Positions 15,801 through 22,232 of a stretch of 52,861 nucleotides of DNA are shown one piece after another. The stretch is from Evtepia gabavorous (GTDB taxonomy: Bacteria; Bacillota; Clostridia; Oscillospirales; Oscillospiraceae). The DNA lies in NCBI RefSeq assembly GCF_003425665.1, contig NZ_QQRQ01000014.1:1-52861 (forward strand), written 5' to 3'. The notes beneath the pieces are model-generated. The model saw only the letters and a list, made by a program, of their open reading frames with translations, was not told where the DNA came from and did not search any database. Within the stretch, counting starts at the first letter, position 1, and each line of letters begins with the position of its first letter. A program made the translations under genes and the position numbers.

Positions 15801-15933
15801 AGAGGCCATGCAGTGGGCGGTGGATGCCGGCCTGATCAGCGGGATCGGGGACAACCTGGTGCCCCAGAACGGCGCCAACCGCGCCCAGGTGGCAACCATG
15901 CTCATGCGCTTTGCGGAAAATGTGAATCAGTAA
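12853..15933 (+). CDS. Secreted SLH-domain Xaa-Pro dipeptidyl-peptidase (S15, PepX-like)
   Basis: A 1026-residue surface protein. The start at 12853 gives a classical signal peptide (MKKRVAGLLLALMMALSLVT, cut near AVA). Residues about 50-135 look like a degenerate SLH segment (QEAVAFLLRWAGMEES, later YSPTDPCTQANLAVM). Residues about 150-840 form an S15 alpha/beta hydrolase resembling lactic-acid-bacteria PepX. Its catalytic triad is Ser356 in GRSYAG, Asp473/474 in HGLNDDNV and His504 in HQDGHL, with PepX-like spacing. A C-terminal beta-rich domain follows. Three SLH repeats (about 845-1026; YTDVAADSWYYEAVKYV, FTDVKEDAYYAEAVRW, FADAARVSAYAKEAM) would bind the cell wall. It should release X-Pro dipeptides from peptides outside the cell. 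It has its own promoter and terminator. PepX is usually cytoplasmic, so the surface anchoring is notable. Confidence 0.9.
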   Translation: MKKRVAGLLLALMMALSLVTPAVAVETENGVSAAAASPVVTWGELTKDAPDLKLPVSGQADQTVTNQEAVAFLLRWAGMEESQLGTYPRDYNAMADSMGMTDGIAQYSPTDPCTQANLAVMKQSAQVLYQALHGQTLEPLFLNGMAQPIFPYTTGAVTEGYDNAKSDIIRYCVYVETNYDTDADGKRDLVKALVQIPRAAMEGDYKAATIYEARPYITGCTSGEAPYGKDGYDLDQMYSQPAARKAAGTATTAQAAAQADSSDWYYYNPHEEMYDYEDLTWYDYYLVRGFAVVECGGLGTKGSEGFETCGSDLEIDAFKCVIEWLNGERVAYTDKTSNIAIEADWSNGKVGMTGRSYAGTTQFGLATTGVEGLETIVPVAGIASWYEYTNSQGIATRSDPAYSDWLAWYCAGRYLDEADWNTIAGKYGNYLNQIRQDQLASNGDYSDHWANRDYTLDADKIQCPALIVHGLNDDNVRTKEFDLMYQAYEKAGVPAKLLLHQDGHLTPTYPSGGIQFMIGAQSYDEILNQWFSHYLYGVDNGIENMPAVTAQSNNDTKVWNTYDDWKTEDAITLTGESAKEKTASISSDYDAIGVNKDNWEEVFTGGSTASSAMYTMDVTADTVLKGSVAVNFQAATTNGAMVETPRGESRSAVDHDSAVDPAALDHDNYVGAAATGETVDTPEAALINRDGLMVSAMLVDIAPEGETFPAFNTAPTYVEKTILAKDGAWMGGGLENLDLVELKPTDVSYKIVARGWMDLCNPGAGYDSASAQNKVKLVEGKYYDYTLYLQPNLYEVEAGHRLALVIYAYEPGKATYAQNYTITVDNASVSAEIPVEKAPSNPTGLPYTDVAADSWYYEAVKYVTDQGIMNGTTPTTFSPMTTTSRAMIVTMLWRMEGSPVVNYRMDFTDVKEDAYYAEAVRWAASEGIVDGYEDGTFGPDKTVTREQMATILYRYAQEKQYDVSGRNDLSAFADAARVSAYAKEAMQWAVDAGLISGIGDNLVPQNGANRAQVATMLMRFAENVNQ

Positions 15934-15951
15934 CCCCGTTTCGGACGGAAC

Positions 15952-15991
15952 AAAAACCTCCCTGGAAGGATGCTTCCAGGGAGGTTTTTTT
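15952..15991. terminator. Bidirectional terminator between peptidase and MATE genes
   Basis: A 17-bp perfect stem (15952-15968 / 15973-15989), A-run on the left, T7 on the right, four-base loop. It serves the plus-strand peptidase and the convergent minus-strand MATE gene. Confidence 0.93.
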
Positions 15992-16002
15992 GGTGGGGTG
16001 CG

Positions 16003-17346
16003 TTATGGGGTCTTGGCGCTTTTGCCCTCCCGCCGCCAGAGCAAAATCCCTGTGGCATCGGCCAGAAACCAACCGATGGGAATGGCAATCCAGATGCCGT
16101 TGACCCCCAGCGCCGGCAGTGCCGACAGGGTGTATGCCAGCAGGACCCGGGTGCCCAGGGAGCAGATGGTGAGGACCACCGACACGGCGGGGCGGTTCAC
16201 TGCCCGGAAATAGCCGTAGAGGAGGAAAAGAATGCCGATGCCCAGGTAGAACGCGGCCTCAATGCGGAGATAGCCTGTGCCGATGGCGATCACCTCCGCG
16301 GCATCCCCGCCCACAAAGGCGGCCATGAGCCGGGGCGCCAACAGGCAGACCAGACCGCCGATGACCAGGCAGAAGAGGACCACCCAGAACACCGCCCAAT
16401 GGGTGCCGGTGCGGATGCGGTCCCGTTTTTCCGCCCCGTAGTTCTGGGCCACGAAGGTGGAGAAGGCGTTGCCGAAGTCCTGAACCGGCATGTAGGCGAT
16501 GGTGTCGATCTTCACCGCCACGGCGAAGGCGGCCATGACCGCGGTACCGAAGCTGTTCACCAGGCCCTGGACCATGAGAATGCCAAAGTTCATCACCGAC
16601 TGCTGCAGACAGGTAAAAAGGGAGAGATTCAGCAGGTTTTTCAAGGCGGCCCGGTCCCAATACCGGTGGCGTTTTTGGACCCGCAGAGCGGGGAAGGCAA
16701 ACCAGGTGTAGAGAAACAGGCCCAGGCCGGCGACGAACTGGGCGATCACCGTGGCCATGGCGGCCCCCCGAACCCCCATGCCCAAGGGCACCACAAAGAG
16801 GATGTCCAGGCCGATGTTCAGAACCACGGAAATCCCCAAAAAGACCAGCGGGGTGGCGGAGTCCCCCACGGAGCGGAGAAGATTGGCAAAAAAATTGTAC
16901 AGAAAGGTGGCGACCATGCCGGCGAAGATCCACTGCAGGTATTCCTTTGTCAGACCCAAAATATCCGGTGGGATCTGCAGGAGGACCAGAATCCCGTCCA
17001 GGGCCAGATAGACGGTGAGGTTGAGCAGGAGCGTCAGCCCGCCGATGAGCAGAAAGGACTGAAAAATCCCATTTCGCAGCCGGTCGGGGTCCTGGCGGCC
17101 GTATTGAATGGAAAAATAGACGCTGCTGCCCATGCACAGCCCCAGGAGAATGGAGGTCAAAAAGGTCATCAAAGTGTAAGAGGACCCCACCGCGGCCAGC
17201 GCGCCTTCCCCGATGAAGCGGCCCACCACCCAGGTATCGGCCAGGTTGTACAGTTGCTGCAGGAGGTTGCCCAGGATCAGGGGAAGGGCAAAGCCCAGCA
17301 GGCCCCGGGGGATGCTTCCCTGGGTGAGGTCACGTTTGGCAAACAT
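16003..17346 (-). CDS. MATE-family efflux transporter
   Basis: A 447-residue integral membrane protein of the multidrug and toxin extrusion family, with about twelve hydrophobic segments in two halves. Family features include LPLILGNLLQQLYNLADTWV at the N-terminus (first helix, conserved GNLLQQLYNLAD) and the matching motif in the second half (LQQSVMNFGILMVQGLVNSF). It probably exports drugs or metabolites using a sodium or proton gradient; the substrate is unknown. The ATG at 17346 was chosen because the promoter at 17384-17412 lies downstream of the longer in-frame start, and GGAAAGGAA precedes it. It is a single-gene unit ending at the shared terminator. Confidence 0.92.
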   Translation of the reverse strand: MFAKRDLTQGSIPRGLLGFALPLILGNLLQQLYNLADTWVVGRFIGEGALAAVGSSYTLMTFLTSILLGLCMGSSVYFSIQYGRQDPDRLRNGIFQSFLLIGGLTLLLNLTVYLALDGILVLLQIPPDILGLTKEYLQWIFAGMVATFLYNFFANLLRSVGDSATPLVFLGISVVLNIGLDILFVVPLGMGVRGAAMATVIAQFVAGLGLFLYTWFAFPALRVQKRHRYWDRAALKNLLNLSLFTCLQQSVMNFGILMVQGLVNSFGTAVMAAFAVAVKIDTIAYMPVQDFGNAFSTFVAQNYGAEKRDRIRTGTHWAVFWVVLFCLVIGGLVCLLAPRLMAAFVGGDAAEVIAIGTGYLRIEAAFYLGIGILFLLYGYFRAVNRPAVSVVLTICSLGTRVLLAYTLSALPALGVNGIWIAIPIGWFLADATGILLWRREGKSAKTP

Positions 17347-17383
17347 AGCGACGGGAGTTCCTTTCCAATCAGAGTGTTTTTCC

Positions 17384-17412
17384 AGTGTATCATGCACGGA
17401 GAAAATTTGCAA
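17384..17412 (-). promoter_or_regulatory. Promoter of the MATE gene
   Basis: Minus strand TTGCAA (17407-17412), 17 bases, TACACT (17384-17389), giving a 5' leader of about 30 bases. Confidence 0.75.
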
Positions 17413-17441
17413 ATGGAAGGAGAGGAGCGGGGGAGGAAAGG

Positions 17442-17508
17442 TTTAACCAACCCCAAACAAAAATTTAGCCCTTTTCGGATCGAAGGGGGAGAGGGGCCGC
17501 GCTACAAT
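17442..17508 (+). promoter_or_regulatory. RpiR-gene promoter region with tandem TTTWRCC sites
   Basis: A -10 box TACAAT (17503-17508) with no recognisable -35. Upstream are two TTTWRCC elements, TTTAACCAACCCC at 17442 and TTTAGCCCTTTTC at 17464, spaced 22 bases start to start. The second begins 39 bases before the -10. The same layout stands before the phosphonate operon, which suggests a shared activator. Confidence 0.5.
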
Positions 17509-17582
17509 GGAGCAAAACGGCCCGTACCGATCCCACCATAGGCGGATCTCCAAAGAAAGCGGGCCGGGGAAACTTTTTGAGA

Positions 17583-17622
17583 GGAAAACTACAAGAATGC
17601 GGCATCTTTTTGTAGGTTTTCC
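17583..17622 (+). repeat. Imperfect inverted repeat in the RpiR-gene leader
   Basis: GGAAAACTACA (17583-17593) and TGTAGGTTTTCC (17611-17622) are inverted copies with one extra base, flanking AAGAATGC / GGCATCTT, itself nearly symmetric. It forms a long imperfect hairpin ending just before the AAGGAGG of the RpiR gene, so it could be an operator or affect translation. Confidence 0.6.
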
Positions 17623-17643
17623 GGCCGAAGGAGGAAACGGGGA

Positions 17644-18516
17644 ATGGAGCGAGGTATCTCATGGGAGGACCGGATCAAAGGGGCGTATGCCTCCCTGCGG
17701 CCGTCGGAACAGAAAGTGGCGTCCTTTTTCCTGGCCCACGCCGGGGAGCTGGAGTCCCTGACCATTGGGGAGCTGGCCAGCGCGGCCGGCGTGAGTGAGC
17801 CCACAGTGATCCGATGTGTCCGTGGGCTGGGCTACCGGGGATACCGGGCCTTCAAGGGGGCCCTGCGGGGATGGGAGGCCGGAGAGGAGAGTGCCTTTGA
17901 CCATTTGGGGGGCTTTTCCCTCCGGCCCTGGGACCGGATGGAGAACCTTCCGTTGAAGGCCGTGGGCACCCAGCGGGAGGCCTTGGAGGACGTGCTGAAG
18001 TCTGTGTCCCCTGACAGCCTGGCCCAAGCGGCCCAAACTCTGGCCTCAGCCCGGCTGATTGATCTGTACAGTGTGGAGAATTCCTGTGCCCCGGCCAGCG
18101 ATCTGCTGACCAAACTGACCTATTTGGGGCTCCGGTGCCGCTTCTGCACCGACGCGTATCTTCAGCAGATCAGCGCGGCCCATCTGAGGAAGGGGGATGT
18201 GGCGGTGGCCTTTTCCCGCTCGGGCCGGTCTGTGGACACCGTGAAGGCGCTGCGGCTGGCTAAAAAAGCTGGGGCTGCTACCATTGCGGTGACGGGCGAG
18301 CGAACCGCCCTGCTGAGCCGGTACGCCGATCTCACCCTCTCTGTGGGCGGGGGGGGCCAAACCGTCTATGGCAACGCCATTTTTTCCCGGGTGGCGGACC
18401 TGGCGGTGGTGGATATGCTGTATATGGGCATCATTCTCAGCGACTATGAGCGGTTTTCCCGCAACTTGGACCGCAGCGGGCAGGTGATTGCGGACCGGGG
18501 GTATGCACAAACCTAA
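17644..18516 (+). CDS. RpiR/MurR-family transcriptional regulator
   Basis: A 290-residue regulator with an N-terminal RpiR-type helix-turn-helix (residues 1-77; SLTIGELASAAGVSEPTVIR) and a C-terminal SIS sugar-phosphate-binding domain (about 120-260; IDLYSVENSCAPASDLLTKL, GDVAVAFSRSGRSVDTVKAL). SIS ligands are usually phosphosugars; here the adjacent operon suggests a phosphonate or related signal. AAGGAGG lies 9 bases before the ATG. It is separated from the phosphonate transporter by a terminator and 188 bases, so it is its own transcript, but it sits immediately upstream in the same direction and shares a promoter architecture with that operon. It is the likely regulator of 2-aminoethylphosphonate use (inference). 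Confidence 0.9.
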   Translation: MERGISWEDRIKGAYASLRPSEQKVASFFLAHAGELESLTIGELASAAGVSEPTVIRCVRGLGYRGYRAFKGALRGWEAGEESAFDHLGGFSLRPWDRMENLPLKAVGTQREALEDVLKSVSPDSLAQAAQTLASARLIDLYSVENSCAPASDLLTKLTYLGLRCRFCTDAYLQQISAAHLRKGDVAVAFSRSGRSVDTVKALRLAKKAGAATIAVTGERTALLSRYADLTLSVGGGGQTVYGNAIFSRVADLAVVDMLYMGIILSDYERFSRNLDRSGQVIADRGYAQT

Positions 18517-18523
18517 GAGAGAC

Positions 18524-18557
18524 AGGGCGTCCTGGTAGAAAACTACAAGGACGCCCT
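18524..18557 (+). terminator. Terminator hairpin after the RpiR gene
   Basis: AGGGCGTCCT (18524-18533) pairs with 18548-18557, and inner GTAG/CTAC extends the stem, leaving an AAAA loop. The following sequence TCTATATTTG is only moderately T-rich. Confidence 0.7.
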
Positions 18558-18573
18558 TCTATATTTGATGGGA

Positions 18574-18641
18574 TTTAACCCGGGCTTCACGGAGGTTTTA
18601 CCCGGGGTTGGTGGTAAGGGGCGGCGTGGATTTGCTACACT
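18574..18641 (+). promoter_or_regulatory. Phosphonate-operon promoter with tandem TTTWACCCGGG sites
   Basis: TTTAACCCGGGCTT (18574-18587) and TTTTACCCGGGGTT (18596-18609) are direct repeats 22 bases apart, two helical turns. A -10-like TACACT follows at 18636-18641 without a -35 at the right distance. The second site begins 40 bases before the -10, placing it around -45. The arrangement fits activator-dependent transcription. Confidence 0.55.
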
Positions 18642-18703
18642 GTCCCTGGAAAATGAAAGAGAACAGAACAGGCCGGACATCCCGGTGGGAAAGGAGCCAT
18701 ACC

Positions 18704-19468
18704 ATGTTAGAACTGACCCATATTCAAAAATCCTTTGACGGGGTCACGGTGTTGAAGGATATCTCGATGCAGGTGGAGGAAGGAGAGATTGTCTCCATTC
18801 TAGGGCCTTCCGGCTGCGGCAAGACCACCTTGCTGAATCTCATTTTAGGCATTGTAGAGGCAGACGCGGGAACCATTTGCTACAACGGGGAGGATTTGAC
18901 CCGGGCTGCTATGGAGAAGCGGGGCTTTAACATTGTCTTCCAGGATTATGCCCTGTTCCCCAATCTCAATGTCTACCAAAATATTACCTATGGCCTGAAA
19001 AACAGGCCTGGAATTTCCACCCAAAAGGAGGTGGAAGAACTGATCCATCTGTTGGGCCTGGAGGAGCATCTGTCCAAACGGGTGGACCAGCTCTCCGGCG
19101 GGCAGAAGCAGCGGGTAGCTCTGGCCCGCACCATGGTGATGAAGCCCCGGATTCTCCTGTTGGATGAGCCCCTGTCTGCCCTGGACGGTGTTATCAAAGA
19201 GTCTATCAAGGACCGAATCAAGACCATTGCCCGGGAGTTTCATCTAACCACCATCATTGTCACCCATGACCCGGAGGAGGCCCTCACCCTTTCCGACCGG
19301 GTGCTGATCATTGACCAGGGCACCATCGCCCAGTATGGCTGCCCGGCGGACATCATCCAGAAGCCGGAAAACGACTTTGTCCGGACCTTTATCCTCAACC
19401 AGCTGGAGATCAAACGCAACAACATTTATGCCCTCTTCGGCGCCGATGCTGCGGGGAGAGCCGGATAA
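18704..19468 (+). CDS. phnT: ABC transporter ATPase, 2-aminoethylphosphonate uptake (PhnT-like)
   Basis: A 254-residue ABC ATPase: Walker A GPSGCGKTT (about residues 34-42), Q-loop FQDYALFPN, signature LSGGQKQRVALART, Walker B ILLLDEPLSALD and the switch His in IIVTHDPEEAL. It would energise import through the double permease encoded next. The ATG at 18704 is preferred over the longer frame because AAAGGAG lies 8 bases upstream and the protein then begins like other importer ATPases. Substrate is assigned from context (phnW and phnX in the same operon), not from the ATPase itself; spermidine/iron/thiamine importers are close relatives. The permease gene begins 11 bases after its stop. Confidence 0.9.
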   Translation: MLELTHIQKSFDGVTVLKDISMQVEEGEIVSILGPSGCGKTTLLNLILGIVEADAGTICYNGEDLTRAAMEKRGFNIVFQDYALFPNLNVYQNITYGLKNRPGISTQKEVEELIHLLGLEEHLSKRVDQLSGGQKQRVALARTMVMKPRILLLDEPLSALDGVIKESIKDRIKTIAREFHLTTIIVTHDPEEALTLSDRVLIIDQGTIAQYGCPADIIQKPENDFVRTFILNQLEIKRNNIYALFGADAAGRAG

Positions 19469-19479
19469 TCGGTGGCCCT

Positions 19480-21150
19480 ATGAAACGAAAGCATTGGGAG
19501 CTTACGCTCATTTTCATCCTGTTGGTCATTCTCTTTGCAACCTTTCTGGCCATTCCGGCCATCCGGCTGCTGGTCAAGTCCTTTTGGGGCGAGACTGGAT
19601 TGACCACAGAATTCTATACCTCGGTGCTGACTGCCCCACAGTTCGGCACAGCACTCAGGAACAGCTTCGCCGTCTCTGCGGCCTCTGCGCTGCTGGCGGT
19701 GGGGATTGCCTTTGTGATGGCCTACCTCATCCATTACACCCGATTGCCCCGAGGCTTTCGGCGGGCGATGCAGGCGGTGGCGACACTGCCCATGTTCCTT
19801 CCCACCATTACCTACGGCTTCGCCATCATCTACTCCTTTGGCAAGCAGGGCCTGATCACTCGCCTGTTGGGCCACCAGATCTTTAACATCTATGGGTTTG
19901 GCGGCCTGTTGCTGGGCTATGTAATCTATACGGTGCCTGTGGCTTTCCTGCTGATCCACAACACCATGGGGTATGTTGACAAGAAGACGTTGGTTGTCTC
20001 CAAGGCCATGGGGGATGGCCACCTGTCCACCTTCTGGATCGCCATCCTCCGGCCGCTGCTGGGGACGTTGGCAGGGGCGTTTATCCAGTCCTTTTTCCTC
20101 TGCTTCACTGACTTTGGCATTCCTGCCTCTGTGGGCGGAAAGTATGATGTGGTGGCCACGGTGCTCTACAACGAGATGTTGGGCGGCGTGCCCGATTTCA
20201 ACCGGGGCGCCGTGGTGGCCATGGTGATGCTGCTGCCGTCCATTGTCAGTATTCTGCTGCTGCGGTTTTTGGAGCGGTATAACATCCGTTATGACCGCAT
20301 CAGCGACGCCGATCTTCGCCCCAACCGGGGCAGGGACACGGCGTGGGGGCTGTCGGGGACCGTGTTGTCGGTGGGAATGCTCTCCATCTTCGCGGTGATC
20401 TTTGTGGTACCTCTGGTGCAGAACTGGCCCTACCAGACCCAGTTCACCCTGGCCCACGTCCAGGCGGTTTTTGCAGACAGCGAGCTGCAGACGGTGTACC
20501 TCCACTCCCTGGGCATGGCGCTGTGTACGGCGTTCTTTGGGACGCTGCTGGCCTACGGCGCGGCGCTGATCACTGCCCGGAGCACCCTGCCCAAGTGGCG
20601 CAAGCAGAGCGTGGATTCCATCGCGCTGGTGACCAATACCATCCCCGGCATGGTGCTGGGCCTGGCCTTTCTGTTCACCTTCACGGGAACCCCCCTGCAG
20701 AATACCTTCCCGCTGATGATCCTGTGTAATATTGTCCACTATTTCTCCACTCCCTATCTTATGATGAAAAACTCCCTGTCCAAGATGAACGCGGGGTGGG
20801 AGACCACGGCCATGCTCATGGGAGACAGCTGGCCCAAGACCATCCTGCGGGTGGTGACCCCCAATGCGGCCTCCAGTCTCATTGAGGTGTTCAGCTACTA
20901 TTTCATCAACGCCATGGTTACCATCAGCGCCCTGATTTTCCTGGCCGGTGCCCGGACCATGGTTCTGACCACCAAGATCAAGCAGCTGCAGTATGTCAAT
21001 GAATACAATGAGGTCTTTGTCCTCTCCCTGCTGATCCTCTTTACCAACCTGCTTGCAAAGGCCATTTTCACCTGGCTTGCAAATAGAAGTGCCCAAACGG
21101 GAAAACGAAACAATAAGAAGAGAAAGGAAACGAAACCATCATGCATCTGA
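19480..21150 (+). CDS. ABC transporter double permease, 2-aminoethylphosphonate uptake (PhnU-PhnV-like)
   Basis: A 556-residue membrane protein with two consecutive BPD-type permease halves, each of about six helices. The first EAA-like loop region is at about residues 165-185 (VVSKAMGDGHLSTFWIAILR) and the second near 445-465 (TAMLMGDSWPKTILRVVTPN). Fused permeases of this type occur in iron(III), thiamine and 2-aminoethylphosphonate systems, where they replace separate PhnU and PhnV. It follows the ATPase gene by 11 bases, and its last 10 bases overlap the start of the lipoprotein gene, so expression is tightly coupled. Confidence 0.9.
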   Translation: MKRKHWELTLIFILLVILFATFLAIPAIRLLVKSFWGETGLTTEFYTSVLTAPQFGTALRNSFAVSAASALLAVGIAFVMAYLIHYTRLPRGFRRAMQAVATLPMFLPTITYGFAIIYSFGKQGLITRLLGHQIFNIYGFGGLLLGYVIYTVPVAFLLIHNTMGYVDKKTLVVSKAMGDGHLSTFWIAILRPLLGTLAGAFIQSFFLCFTDFGIPASVGGKYDVVATVLYNEMLGGVPDFNRGAVVAMVMLLPSIVSILLLRFLERYNIRYDRISDADLRPNRGRDTAWGLSGTVLSVGMLSIFAVIFVVPLVQNWPYQTQFTLAHVQAVFADSELQTVYLHSLGMALCTAFFGTLLAYGAALITARSTLPKWRKQSVDSIALVTNTIPGMVLGLAFLFTFTGTPLQNTFPLMILCNIVHYFSTPYLMMKNSLSKMNAGWETTAMLMGDSWPKTILRVVTPNAASSLIEVFSYYFINAMVTISALIFLAGARTMVLTTKIKQLQYVNEYNEVFVLSLLILFTNLLAKAIFTWLANRSAQTGKRNNKKRKETKPSCI

Positions 21151-22145
21151 AAAAATTACTGGCGCTGGGTCTGTCCCTGACCATGGCTGTGGCCCTGCTG
21201 AGCGGCTGCGGCCAGCAAGAGACCGCGGAAGGCGGTACCCCGTCGGAGCAGGTTATCATTTACTCCAACGCCGACGAAGAGGCGATTACCGCCATGACCA
21301 ACGCCCTGAACGCCGGCGGCTATGCGGGCCAGTATGTCTTCCAGACCTTTGGCACCTCGGAACTGGGGGGGAAGCTCCTGGCCGAAGGGACCAACCTGGA
21401 GGCGGATCTGGTCACCATGAGCACCTTCTATCTCCAGAGTGCCCAGGAGCAGAACACAATGTTTGTCCCCCTGACCTTCCCGGTGAATACCCTGGAGGAG
21501 GTCCCGGACTATACCGCGCCCATTACCTCCCAGGAGGGCGCCATTATTGTCAATACAGAGGTTCTGAAGGAAAATAATCTGCCCATGCCCACCTGCCTGA
21601 AGGATCTGGCCGATCCTGTCTATGCCGGTTTCCTGGCGGTGACCGATGTGCAGTCCTCCTCTACCGCGTGGCTGCTGATGCAGGCGCTGGTTTCGGAATA
21701 TGGGGAGGACGGGGCACAGACGGTTCTCCACGACATCTATGCCAACGCAGGGGACCACATTGAGACCTCCGGCTCTGCCCCGCTGAAGCTCTGTGAGGCC
21801 GGGGAAATCGCCGTGGGCTTTGGCCTGCGCCACCAGGCGGTGGCGGCCAAGGCAGAGGGCCTGCCCATCGACTATGTGGACCCCACCGAGGGCAACTTCT
21901 CCCTGACGGAGTCTGTGGCCATTGTGGACAAAGGGGAGAGCACCAATCCTTTGGCCATGAAGATGGCCCAGTGCATCATCGAAAATGGCCGTGCCGAGCT
22001 CCAGGAAAACTACCCCAACCCCCTGTATGAGGGAGAGAGCGCGGACAGCGCCAACAAATCCGCCTACCCCAAGACCTTCCAGGAGCCGCTGACCTTTGAA
22101 CTGTACGAAAAGCACCAGCAGATCTCTGAGGCTGCCAAGCCCTGA
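21141..22145 (+). CDS. phnS: 2-aminoethylphosphonate ABC transporter substrate-binding lipoprotein (PhnS-like)
   Basis: A 334-residue extracytoplasmic binding protein. The N-terminus is a lipoprotein signal with lipobox LLSGC (Cys near residue 23), so it is lipid-anchored outside the membrane. The body is an iron/AEP-type type II periplasmic-binding fold (VIIYSNADEEAITAMTNALN near residue 39, DLVTMSTFYLQSAQ, GFGLRHQAVAAKAEGLPIDY). It delivers substrate to the permease encoded just upstream. AAAGGAAA lies upstream within the end of the permease gene. Iron or spermidine-type ligands would be possible on the fold alone; phnW-phnX downstream make 2-aminoethylphosphonate the best reading. Confidence 0.88.
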   Translation: MHLKKLLALGLSLTMAVALLSGCGQQETAEGGTPSEQVIIYSNADEEAITAMTNALNAGGYAGQYVFQTFGTSELGGKLLAEGTNLEADLVTMSTFYLQSAQEQNTMFVPLTFPVNTLEEVPDYTAPITSQEGAIIVNTEVLKENNLPMPTCLKDLADPVYAGFLAVTDVQSSSTAWLLMQALVSEYGEDGAQTVLHDIYANAGDHIETSGSAPLKLCEAGEIAVGFGLRHQAVAAKAEGLPIDYVDPTEGNFSLTESVAIVDKGESTNPLAMKMAQCIIENGRAELQENYPNPLYEGESADSANKSAYPKTFQEPLTFELYEKHQQISEAAKP

Positions 22146-22157
22146 GGGATACGATGC

Positions 22158-22186
22158 AGAAGAGGGCGCGAAAGGCGCCCTCTTCT
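22158..22186 (+). terminator. Intercistronic hairpin between phnS and phnW
   Basis: A perfect 12-bp stem AGAAGAGGGCGC (22158-22169) / 22175-22186 with loop GAAAG and no U-tract after it. It may stabilise the upstream mRNA or reduce transcription into phnW-phnX rather than stop it fully. Confidence 0.6.
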
Positions 22187-22232
22187 AATGAAAAACGGAA
22201 ACCATCACAGAATATAAGGAGAGAAACATACC

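Noticed and set aside
17347-17412. 22-residue N-terminal extension of the MATE transporter
   Set aside because: The gene's own promoter (17384-17412) overlaps that stretch, so it cannot be translated from that transcript; the ATG at 17346 has a ribosome-binding site.
17584-18549. Identical 12-mer GAAAACTACAAG at 17584-17595 and 18538-18549 as a shared operator
   Set aside because: The second copy forms the loop and inner stem of the RpiR terminator hairpin and lies downstream of the gene; a chance match is simpler. The TTTWRCC pairs are the better candidate sites.
18608-18613. TTGGTG as -35 box of the phosphonate operon
   Set aside because: The spacing to TACACT would be 22 bases, too long for a sigma-A promoter; it is part of the second direct repeat.
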